Assembly (NCBI RefSeq): GCF_030408715.1
Contig: NZ_CP047202.1
Span: 1,266,294 to 1,330,293 of the forward strand
From: Corynebacterium confusum
Lineage (GTDB): Bacteria > Actinomycetota > Actinomycetes > Mycobacteriales > Mycobacteriaceae
Length of the DNA stretch: 64,000 nucleotides
Reading direction: 5' to 3'
The notes under the pieces are model-generated. The model searched no databases. It saw only the letters and a program-made list of their open reading frames with translations, and was not told where the DNA came from. The first letter of the stretch is position 1, and each line of letters opens with the position of its first letter. This document shows positions 16,228-23,893 of the stretch, one piece after another. The translations under genes and the position numbers were made by a program.

Positions 16228-17400
16228 CTATTTCACGGTGGCCGCGCTATTGATGCGCTTACCCGTAGTCACGCTGAAGCAGTGCAATTGGTTGTGGTCC
16301 ACGGTGGCCACGACCCGGCTGCCCTTTTCCGGCGCGGTCCGGGGCTTGGCGCGCATGACCAGCTCATTGCCCGTAGGCGAGGCGGCCTCCTCTGTCGTGG
16401 CCCCCGAGCTGAGCTCACTGCCGCCCGGGATCTGGCCGTAGAGGTAGGAATCCGCGCCGAGTTCCTCGACCAGTTCCAGGTCGAACGGGATAAAGGCGCT
16501 GCGGGAGGCCTGCTCATCGCCCTCCGCGACCAACTGCAGGGCCTCCGGGCGCACGCCCAAGATGACCTGTTTCTCGCCGGCACCAGCCAGGGCCTGGGCG
16601 GCATCATCAGGCAGCTGGATCCAGGCCTCGCCAGAGGACGCGCGGCCTTGGGCGTCGACGGTGAACCGGCCCAGGTTCATGGCCGGAGAGCCGATGAAGC
16701 CGGCCACGAAGGTGGTCTGCGGGTCCTCGTAGAGCTCACGCGGGGTGCCGACCTGCTCGAGCACGCCGCCGTTGAGGACGGCGATGCGGTTGCCCATAGT
16801 CAGCGCCTCCGTCTGATCGTGGGTGACGTAGACGGTGGTCACACCGAGGTGGCGCTGCAGGGCCGCGATCTGGGTGCGCGTTTGCACGCGCAGCTTGGCG
16901 TCCAGGTTGGACAAAGGCTCGTCCATGAGGAAGACCTGGGGGCTGCGCACGATGGCGCGCCCCATGGCCACGCGCTGGCGCTGGCCGCCGGAGAGAGCCT
17001 TCGGTTTCCGATCCAGCAGATCGACCAAGCCCAGGGTCTGGGCGGCCTCGTCGACGCGGCGGTTGTTCTCTTCCTTCGACTCCCCGGCCAGCTTCAGGGC
17101 AAAGCCCATGTTGTCGCGCACGCTCATGTGCGGATAGAGAGCGTAGTTCTGAAAGACCATCGCGATATCGCGCTCGCGCGGGTCGAGGCTGGTGACATCC
17201 TTATCACCGATGAAGATGCTGCCCGAGGTGACCTCCTCAAGGCCCGCCAACATTCGTAGCGTGGTCGATTTGCCGCAGCCCGACGGGCCGACCAGGACGA
17301 GGAACTCGCCATCGGCGATCTCCAAGTCGAAGTCGTCCACGGACGGCGCTTGTGCGCCCGGGTAGGTCAAACTGGCGTGTTTAAAGCTCACGGTAGCCAT
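16228..17400 (-). CDS. ABC transporter ATP-binding protein, UgpC/MsmK/MsiK type
   Basis: 390 residues. Nucleotide-binding domain: Walker A GPSGCGKST (about 37-45), Q-loop MVFQNYALYPHMSV, signature LSGGQRQRVAMGRA, Walker B VFLMDEPLSNLDAKLR and the H-loop YVTHDQ. Residues after about 235 form the OB-fold regulatory (TOBE) domain typical of carbohydrate importers of the CUT1 class. No permease or binding-protein gene is adjacent, so it probably energises sugar importers encoded elsewhere, as MsiK does in Streptomyces; that is inference. It energises uptake at the inner face of the cytoplasmic membrane. Confidence 0.93.
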   Translation of the reverse strand: MATVSFKHASLTYPGAQAPSVDDFDLEIADGEFLVLVGPSGCGKSTTLRMLAGLEEVTSGSIFIGDKDVTSLDPRERDIAMVFQNYALYPHMSVRDNMGFALKLAGESKEENNRRVDEAAQTLGLVDLLDRKPKALSGGQRQRVAMGRAIVRSPQVFLMDEPLSNLDAKLRVQTRTQIAALQRHLGVTTVYVTHDQTEALTMGNRIAVLNGGVLEQVGTPRELYEDPQTTFVAGFIGSPAMNLGRFTVDAQGRASSGEAWIQLPDDAAQALAGAGEKQVILGVRPEALQLVAEGDEQASRSAFIPFDLELVEELGADSYLYGQIPGGSELSSGATTEEAASPTGNELVMRAKPRTAPEKGSRVVATVDHNQLHCFSVTTGKRINSAATVK

Positions 17401-17489
17401 GGTGTCTCCTCCATCGGCAGGTACGTGCCGAACGATCCGAGTGGAAAATAACTTTTGACTAGACTACCGCGCCCATAGCAGGCCCCGCG

Positions 17490-18386
17490 CTAGCCGCGCC
17501 GCATGGCCTTCCACTGGTGCTTGGCCAGGTTGCCCAGCTCCTCGCCGAAGTTGCCGAGCCAACGCAGCTTGTTTCCCGCCTTGTGCGGCAGGTCGTAGGC
17601 GCCGATCTCCTTGAGAGTCTGCTGGGCGATGCGCCCGGTCTCGTGGGCAACGTCGCCGACCTGCTCCGCGCGGTGCTGCACGCCCCACTTGGTGACCTCG
17701 AAGAGAGAATCCTTGACGAAAGAGCCGTCGAGCTTGGACTCGCCGTACTCGCGCTCGGTGAAGGTGATCGGCACCTCGCGCACGTCGAAGCCCTTCTTAA
17801 CGGCGCGGAAGGCGACGTCCACCTGGAAGATATAGCCGGCATTGGACAGCTCGTCGAAGTCGAGTGCCTCCAGCAGCTCGCGGCGGAAGGCGCGGTAGCC
17901 GGCGGTCATGTCCGACAAACCGGCGCCCAGGGCCACCGAGATGTAGATGTTGCCCAGGCGGGACAGATACTCGCGGGAGGCCGGCCAGTTGACGGTCTCG
18001 CCGCCCGGGATGTAGCGGGAGCCGATCACCAGGTCGGCGCCGTTATCGATGGCTTCCAGCAGTAGGTGCAGCTGCTCCGGGGCGTGGGAGCCGTCCGCGT
18101 CCATCTCGCACAGGACCTGGTAGCCGCGCTCTAGGCCCCACTCGAAGCCGGCGAGGTAGGCGCCCAGCAGGCCGCCCTTGCCCTCGCGGTGCAGCACATG
18201 GAGGTTCTCATCCTTCGCGGCCAGCTCATCGGCCAAGTCGCCGGTGCCGTCCGGGGAGTTATCGTCCACAACCAAGACGTGGACCTCCGGGGTGGCGGAA
18301 CGCACGCGGCCGGTGATGAGCGGGAGGTTTTCCAGCTCGTTGAAGGTGGGGATGATGACCAGCGTCGACGCTGAGTTAGCGGTCAC
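17490..18386 (-). CDS. ppm1: Polyprenol-phosphate mannosyltransferase Ppm1 (catalytic)
   Basis: 298 residues. GT2 fold: [15 protein letters not shown] at the N-terminus, [12 protein letters not shown], the metal-binding [14 protein letters not shown] and [16 protein letters not shown]. Transfers mannose from GDP-mannose to polyprenyl phosphate, which feeds lipoarabinomannan, lipomannan and protein mannosylation. A C-terminal extension of about 60 residues beyond the catalytic domain lacks transmembrane helices. In corynebacteria Ppm1 is separate from the Lnt-like partner, unlike the fused M. tuberculosis protein; here lnt lies directly upstream (16 bp), which agrees with that arrangement. Confidence 0.93.
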   Translation of the reverse strand: MTANSASTLVIIPTFNELENLPLITGRVRSATPEVHVLVVDDNSPDGTGDLADELAAKDENLHVLHREGKGGLLGAYLAGFEWGLERGYQVLCEMDADGSHAPEQLHLLLEAIDNGADLVIGSRYIPGGETVNWPASREYLSRLGNIYISVALGAGLSDMTAGYRAFRRELLEALDFDELSNAGYIFQVDVAFRAVKKGFDVREVPITFTEREYGESKLDGSFVKDSLFEVTKWGVQHRAEQVGDVAHETGRIAQQTLKEIGAYDLPHKAGNKLRWLGNFGEELGNLAKHQWKAMRRG

Positions 18387-18402
18387 GAGTGGGAGGCTCC
18401 TT

Positions 18403-19956
18403 CTATTTCTTGGCCCGCATGGAGCGGGTGTTCTTCTTAGCCCTTGCGGCCGTGGGGCTCGCGGCAGCCGACCGCCGGGATCCGGCAGAGATCAGGGCAG
18501 CCAGCGCTAATACTCCACCAATAATAACCATGGCCAGTTCCAGGATCGAACCAAAGCGTACCGCAAGCGTCTCGCCGCTGCGCAGTGGCAGGTCCTCAAC
18601 CAAGTATTTGGCCTCGAAGATGTTCGTCTCCTGGCTGACCTTCCCGTCCGGGTGCACGATGGCGGACACGCCGGAAGTCGCCGGGACCACCACCGCGCGG
18701 TCGGTCTCCAGTGCGCGCATGCGACTCATAGCTAGCTGCTGGTAGGTCATGTCGGAAAACCCAAAGGTGGCGTTGTTGGTGGGGGTGGTCAGAATCTGCG
18801 CACCGGACTGCACCGCGGTGCGGAAAGCCTGGTCGAAGATGACCTCGTAGCAGGTGGCCACGCCCACTGCGACGCCGGCCATGCTCACCACGCCGTTGCC
18901 GTTGCCGGGTTTGAAGTCGCCGGCCAGCTCCACGTAGTCGGACAGCTTGGCGAAAAAGTCCCGCATGGGCATGGTCTCGCCGAAAGGCTGCAGGTACTTC
19001 TTATAGTGCCGGTCGCCGGAGTGCCCGCCGGGCTCGAATACCTGCATGGTGTTGCGGGCACCAACCTCGTCGTAAGTCAAGGTGCCGACCATAATCGGTA
19101 CGCCGACGGCCTCGACCGCGCCCTCGATCGCAGCACGCGCTTCCTCGTCCGTGAAGGGGTTGACGTCGGAGGAATTCTCCGGCCAGATGACCAGGTCCGG
19201 CTCGTGGCCGTCTTCTGCTAGCTGCTTGGTCACCCGCACGTGGTTTTTGAGGACCGCGCGGCGCTGGGCGTTAAAATCCAGGCCCATGCGCGGGACGTTG
19301 CCCTGCACGGCTGCGACGGTCACCCGCCCGGTCTCGTGGCCGGCCATGCCGCGGGTCCAGCCGGCAACGAAGCTGGCGGCAACAACCGCCATGATGACGC
19401 CCACGGCCGTGAAACGAACGGCGTGGAGCCGCGACCAGACCGCCACCAGGCTCGTGCCAAGCAGACTGGCCGCCACCGTCACCAGCGCGGGCCCGCCCCA
19501 CTGGACCAGCTGTGCCAGGGGCCCGTTGACCTGTCCCCACGCCAGGCGCACCCAGGCGAAGCCGCCAAAAGGTACCGACGAGCGCACAAACTCGACGGCA
19601 AGATAGATAAACGGGAAGGCAAGGTAGCCAAAGCGCCAGCGCGCTACTGCTACCCCACACAGCCCGGTCAGGATGGCGTAGAGACTCAGCGCCGCAGCCA
19701 GGGCCAGGTAGGGCGTGTTACCGACCAGCTCCCCGATCCACGGCAGCAACAGCGCGTAGGTAGCAAAACCGTGGACAAAACCCAGCCCCGCGCCCAGTCG
19801 CAGCGAGACGCGCTCCCCGCGCCATGGGGACAGGCTGAAATAGAACAGCGCGATGCCCACGTAGGCCATGGGCCACCAATTCAGCGGGGCGTAGCCGGTA
19901 TAGACCATCGCCCCCGACCCGGCCGCCAGCAGCCACCGGGCAAGCAGTAGCCACAC
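18403..19956 (-). CDS. lnt: Apolipoprotein N-acyltransferase (Ppm2-like)
   Basis: 517 residues, GTG start overlapping the fxsA stop by 1 nt. The N-terminal half contains about six membrane helices. The periplasmic nitrilase domain (about 215-470) carries the catalytic Glu in [10 protein letters not shown], Lys in [11 protein letters not shown] and Cys in [14 protein letters not shown] final helix and a basic tail follow. It N-acylates the lipid-modified cysteine of lipoproteins, and in mycobacteria and corynebacteria it also interacts with Ppm1. The fxsA-lnt-ppm1 order with minimal gaps indicates an operon. Confidence 0.93.
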   Translation of the reverse strand: MWLLLARWLLAAGSGAMVYTGYAPLNWWPMAYVGIALFYFSLSPWRGERVSLRLGAGLGFVHGFATYALLLPWIGELVGNTPYLALAAALSLYAILTGLCGVAVARWRFGYLAFPFIYLAVEFVRSSVPFGGFAWVRLAWGQVNGPLAQLVQWGGPALVTVAASLLGTSLVAVWSRLHAVRFTAVGVIMAVVAASFVAGWTRGMAGHETGRVTVAAVQGNVPRMGLDFNAQRRAVLKNHVRVTKQLAEDGHEPDLVIWPENSSDVNPFTDEEARAAIEGAVEAVGVPIMVGTLTYDEVGARNTMQVFEPGGHSGDRHYKKYLQPFGETMPMRDFFAKLSDYVELAGDFKPGNGNGVVSMAGVAVGVATCYEVIFDQAFRTAVQSGAQILTTPTNNATFGFSDMTYQQLAMSRMRALETDRAVVVPATSGVSAIVHPDGKVSQETNIFEAKYLVEDLPLRSGETLAVRFGSILELAMVIIGGVLALAALISAGSRRSAAASPTAARAKKNTRSMRAKK

Positions 19957-20555
19957 TAGCGCTTGTCCCCCGGGTTCGTGCCGTTTTCGCCGTCTGCATC
20001 ACCCGAGTCCGGCTCGCCGAAGTCGGACGGGTTAGCGTTTTCGGACCAGCGGCGGATCTCTTCTTCCTCGAGCACGGTCGGCTCATGCGCCGCACCGGCG
20101 CCGCCGGCAGAGCCTCCGAAGCTGCCGTAGCTATCGTGCTGCTGCGACATCGGGCTGCGGTCGTAGAGACGCACGCCGAAGTTCTCCACGGAACGCACCA
20201 GGCGGAAGGCGATGAAGCCGCGCAGCAGCGCCCGGGTCGGTGGGAACAAGAAGAGCAGGCCGACCAGCGTGGTGAAAAATCCCGGCAGCGTGAGCAGGAT
20301 GCCGCCGACCATGGTCAGGCCGACGTTGCCGGCGGTCTTGCCCGGGGTATCGTCCTGCATGACGGCCGTTCCGTCTTCTTGGCGCACGACCTTGGAGCTC
20401 ATGATCCGGCGAGCCTCCCAGCCAGCTATCGACATCCCGAAGAACATAGTGGCGAACAAAGCGACCAGCGCCCAGCCCACGCCGATGAGCGAGACCACGG
20501 CCCAAAACGTCAGGGTTTCCAAAACCAAGTAGGCGACAAACAGCAGAAACGGCAT
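19956..20555 (-). CDS. fxsA: FxsA family membrane protein
   Basis: 199 residues. Typical FxsA start (FLLFVAYLVLETLTFWAVVSLIG), second helix pair WALVALFATMFFGMSIAGWEARRI and a third LTMVGGILLTLPGFFTTLVGLLFLFPPTRALLR, then a long acidic, Gly/Ser-rich cytoplasmic tail. The E. coli prototype interferes with phage exclusion; its cellular role is unknown. First gene of the fxsA-lnt-ppm1 operon. A reverse-strand TAGGCT (20564-20569) ends 8 nt before the ATG, so the transcript appears leaderless. Confidence 0.85.
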   Translation of the reverse strand: MPFLLFVAYLVLETLTFWAVVSLIGVGWALVALFATMFFGMSIAGWEARRIMSSKVVRQEDGTAVMQDDTPGKTAGNVGLTMVGGILLTLPGFFTTLVGLLFLFPPTRALLRGFIAFRLVRSVENFGVRLYDRSPMSQQHDSYGSFGGSAGGAGAAHEPTVLEEEEIRRWSENANPSDFGEPDSGDADGENGTNPGDKR

Positions 20556-20650
20556 AATTCCCTAGCCTACCTGCCTGACTGGACAATGTGGAACAGGCGC
20601 GAAGACGGTGATGAGACGGGTACGCGGCAGCGGCAATTAGACTACTGCCT

Positions 20651-21487
20651 ATGGCATTGCTGAATTTCTCTCACTCCGGTTCCGCGCCGGCCGCTGATAC
20701 CTTCATTCCCGGTGGCCTTACCCGCCCGGACGATTGGTTTGCGCTCGGGAAAACGGCCTACGACTTTGCCGATGGCAAGATCTATCTGGGCGCGTGGAGC
20801 CGCGTGGCCCTGCGCGGCATCCAGGACCAGGAGGCCGTGGCAGACGGCCTGAGCCAGCTGTCGTGGCCGGGCAGCGCGCATCAAATTCTAGCCTCTCCCC
20901 TGTCTGATGCCGCTCGCGACTTCGCCTGCGGGCTCGCCGACCACCTTGCCGAAGACGGAACCGCTGGTCCGGCCGGTAGCGCCCGCGTGGCCATCGGCGC
21001 CGCGGACGAGCCGTTCCAGGTTGTGCCGGCCCGCTTCCGAGTAGCCCTGGCCGGGTCTTCATTTACCGTCTTCCGCGGCGCTGAGGAACTGGCTAGCCAC
21101 GCTGCCCAGGAGGATGCCTGGGAGCACGTCCGTCAGCTTCTTAAGCAAGAAGCCGCCGACACCGCCGATACGACTGGCGGGGCCGGCACGGCTAATGCCA
21201 ACACTGACACCGGCTCAGTCGGGCCCATCGGGTGGCTGGCGGATCACCGCGACGACGGACTCGTGGATCTGGGCACTGCCCTGCCCGAGGGTGTTTTGCC
21301 GGCCGAATACGCCACGCTGCTGGGCCACCTCGGCGTGCCGATTACCGTCACGCCCTTCGGCGGGCTCGTCCTGCACGGCTTGGCCGAAGGCAACGCCGAC
21401 GTCGTGCTGCGCGTGCTGGCTCCCCGCGGGTTCATCTTCGACGCCAGCGCGGTCAGCCCAGAGGGCATCGTCAGCCCCATGGCCTAG
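20651..21487 (+). CDS. CobG/nitrite-sulfite-reductase-like half protein without Fe-S cysteines
   Basis: 278 residues. GGLTRPDDWFALGKTAYDFADGKIYLGAWSRVALRGIQD resembles the ferredoxin-like half-domain that opens precorrin-3B synthase (CobG) and related siroheme reductases, and QILASPLSDAARD matches the following loop. The C-terminal part (IGWLADHRDDGLVDLG...GVPITVTPFGGLVLHGL) resembles the second half-domain repeat. The family's Fe-S/siroheme cysteines are absent: the only Cys is in FACGLADH. No cobalamin gene lies nearby, so it may be a remnant of a lost pathway or a repurposed protein. TAGACT (20638-20643) ends 7 nt before the ATG: leaderless. Confidence 0.6.
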   Translation: MALLNFSHSGSAPAADTFIPGGLTRPDDWFALGKTAYDFADGKIYLGAWSRVALRGIQDQEAVADGLSQLSWPGSAHQILASPLSDAARDFACGLADHLAEDGTAGPAGSARVAIGAADEPFQVVPARFRVALAGSSFTVFRGAEELASHAAQEDAWEHVRQLLKQEAADTADTTGGAGTANANTDTGSVGPIGWLADHRDDGLVDLGTALPEGVLPAEYATLLGHLGVPITVTPFGGLVLHGLAEGNADVVLRVLAPRGFIFDASAVSPEGIVSPMA

Positions 21488-22293
21488 CGCGGCATGTGCC
21501 GCCAGATGGGGCGCGGTACCAGCGCCATCACCCACGCCAGGAAGCGGAGCGTGCCCGGGATCCACAGCGTGCGGCTGGTCAATGCGCCACCAGCTGCTGC
21601 TTTGTCCGCTTCCCCGCCGATGGCGTCGACGACGTAGCGTGCCACCACGTCGGGGGTCACGGACAGCGGCGCGGGCTTCATGCCCTCGGTCATGGAGCCG
21701 ATGACGAAGCCGGGCCGGGCGGTGATCAGCGCCAGGGGCCCGCCGTGCAGGCGATCCGCCAGCCCCTGGCAAAAGGTGTCCAGGCCGGCCTTCGTGGAGC
21801 CGTAGACGTAGTTGGCCCGGCGGGCACGCCAACCCGCGATGGAGGAAAAAGCCACGATATGCCCGCGTTCCATCTCGTCGGCGAGCACGGTCAGCATAGA
21901 GACCTGCGCGGTGTAGTCCAGCTGCGCGATGTGGGAGGCGTGGGCCTCGTCGGCCTCGGCGCGCTCCTGATCGCCCAACACCCCAAAGGCCACCACCGCC
22001 GTGGTGATCTCGCCGGCGACTTCGCGGGCGCGGCGCACCACCGCGCGGTGGCTGTCCATATCGAGCGCGTCGAAGTCGAGGAAGTCGACCTCCCGAGCAC
22101 CGGCAGCCCGCAGACGGGCGCGTTGCTTATCGATGCCTTCGTCCCCACGGGCGGCAAGCACCACCCGGCGCCCGGGGGCGAGCAGCGCGGCGATCTCCGT
22201 GCCGATATCCGAGCGCCCGCCTAGTACCAGGACCGCGCCCGGGACCTGCGGGGCTGGTTTCGCGTGGCCGGCGGTGTAGTCCTGCGCGCTCAT
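21484..22293 (-). CDS. Short-chain dehydrogenase/reductase (DprE2-like)
   Basis: 269 residues. Rossmann motif AVLVLGGRSDIGTEIAALLA near residue 20, strand VAFGVLGD (NAG equivalent), catalytic Ser in FSSIAGWRA and Tyr-x3-Lys in YGSTKAGLD. Length and pattern resemble the decaprenylphosphoryl-ribose 2-epimerase partner DprE2 and related mycolata SDRs. The adjacent genes are not arabinan genes, so the substrate is left open. The start overlaps the stop of the M24 peptidase gene as ATGA, so the two are coupled. Convergent 4-bp overlap with the CobG-like gene. Confidence 0.85.
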   Translation of the reverse strand: MSAQDYTAGHAKPAPQVPGAVLVLGGRSDIGTEIAALLAPGRRVVLAARGDEGIDKQRARLRAAGAREVDFLDFDALDMDSHRAVVRRAREVAGEITTAVVAFGVLGDQERAEADEAHASHIAQLDYTAQVSMLTVLADEMERGHIVAFSSIAGWRARRANYVYGSTKAGLDTFCQGLADRLHGGPLALITARPGFVIGSMTEGMKPAPLSVTPDVVARYVVDAIGGEADKAAAGGALTSRTLWIPGTLRFLAWVMALVPRPIWRHMPR

Positions 22294-23443
22294 CGCAGGC
22301 CGCGCTCGCCCTCGTTCAGGCTCTCGGCCACACCGTCGCCGTTAATGGTGACGATGTCTTCCAGGCGCATGCCCCACTCGCCCTCCTTGTAGATGCCGGG
22401 CTCGATGGAGAAGGTCATGGACTCAGCCAGCTCCAGGTCGTTGCCGGCGGCGATGAAGGGTTCCTCGTGGGTGGATAGGCCGATGCCGTGCCCGGTGCGG
22501 TGGGTGAAAACTCACCCCAGCCGGCGTCCGTGATGACCTGGCGGCACGCGTCATCGACGCTGCCTGCGGTGGCCCCGCGGCGGGCCTGTTCCATGCCGGC
22601 GGCGTGGGCTTGACACAGCACCTCGTAGGCAGCCTGGAAGTCCTCCGGCGCGCGGGAGGCGTCACCACCGACCACGTAGGTGCGGGTGCAATCCGAGTGG
22701 TAGCCGGCCCCGAAGGTGCCTCCGATATCCACGACGACCGGCTCGCCCTCGTTAAGCACGCGCTCGGAAAAGCTGTGGTGCGGGTTCGCGCCGTTCGGGC
22801 CGGAGCCGACGATGACGAAGTCCACGGCGTCGTGCTCTTGCAGAATGAGCTCGGTGAGCTGATCGGCCACCTGCTGTTCGGTCACGCCGGGCTGGAGCAG
22901 GGAGGGCACACGGGCGTGGACGGCATCGATAGCCAACGCGGCCGCGCGCAGCTGCGCGATCTCCTCGGCGTCCTTGCGGGAGAACAGCGCGCCGATAACC
23001 TGGTCGGCCGCGACCCACTGCGCGGACGGGAACTGGGCCTGCAGGCCCAACAGGTGCGCGGCGTCCATCACCCCGGAGACCGCCAGGCGCGCGCCGTCTT
23101 CGGCTACCGCCGCGTGGGCTTGACGCAGCTTATCCGCGGCCAGCGCGTGCGCGTTGGTGTCGTCCTGCCAGCCGTGGAAATCCAGGTTGAGCTCCGCGAC
23201 TGGGGCGGCAGCCAGCTCTGCGCCATCGGTAGCCGGCGCCAGCAGGAAGGCCTCCCCCGCGGCCGGGATCATCAGGGCGCTAAAACGCTCGTGAGAGCTC
23301 ATCCAGGAGCCGGTGAAATAGGCGAACTCAGCGCCCGGGCTAATCACCAGCGCGGCCACGTCGTTGGTACGCGCCTGCTGCTGCGCCGCAGCGATCCGGC
23401 TTCGATAGACTTCGGAAGGGAAAGCAGAAGAATTTTCACCCAT
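22290..23443 (-). pseudogene. M24 family (Xaa-Pro type) aminopeptidase, frameshifted
   Basis: The gene runs from ATG 23443 to a TGA at 22290-22292 that overlaps the SDR start, but it is 1154 nt, one base short of a whole frame. The first 310 or so residues are a good creatinase/prolidase N-domain plus M24 catalytic start (VVVDIGGTFGAGYHSDCTRTYVVG with metal-binding Asp residues). At an AAAA tract (22507-22510) the frame slips. The other frame then continues as FTHRTGHGIGLSTHEEPFI and SFSIEP-like sequence, including the metal-binding His. Restoring one base would give about 384 residues. Either a recent pseudogene or a homopolymer sequencing error. A TACACT box 8 nt before the start suggests leaderless transcription. 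Confidence 0.85.
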
Positions 23444-23464
23444 AGGACAACAGTGTAACCGCCC

Positions 23465-23859
23465 ATGGATGACTCCTTCGACCAGTGGGAAGAAATTGCC
23501 AGCTCCACCACCGTGCGCCTTAACGAGCGCAACCGCGTCTGCTCCGGCGTTCTCATCGCCGAGCCGTACAGCGGAACCGGCCATGCTGCCGACAGTCCAA
23601 GAAGAACCCGCCTGGTGCTTACCTGCGCGCACTTCTTCCGCACTGCCCCGCGGCCCTGGTACGCAACGCTCCCCCGGCGGTCAAAGGTGACTCCGGCGGG
23701 CCGGTCATCGCGGGCGGCAAGATCGTCGCCACGCAGTCACTTATCGCGGATCCCTTCGGGACCAACCTCGGAGTCGCGACCGTCAGCGTCACCGCTCCGC
23801 ACCTGCCGGCAATCCGCGCCGCTGCTGAGGCCCTGTGCGCCGAACCACGGGCTGTATAG
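23465..23859 (+). pseudogene. Trypsin-like serine protease remnant with internal deletion
   Basis: The ATG at 23465 opens a frame encoding CSGVLIAEPYSG and RLVLTCAHFF, the His-box of a chymotrypsin-fold protease. Only about 45 bp later, in a different frame, comes APPAVKGDSGGPVIAGGKIVATQS with the GDSGGP catalytic-Ser box, ending at TAG 23857-23859. In intact enzymes His and Ser are separated by well over 100 residues that include the catalytic Asp. That segment is missing and the frame is broken, so this is a decayed gene. It is divergent from the M24 gene by 21 bp. Confidence 0.8.
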
Positions 23860-23893
23860 GTTCCACGGGCTATAGCGCGACGCCGGTGAGGCT

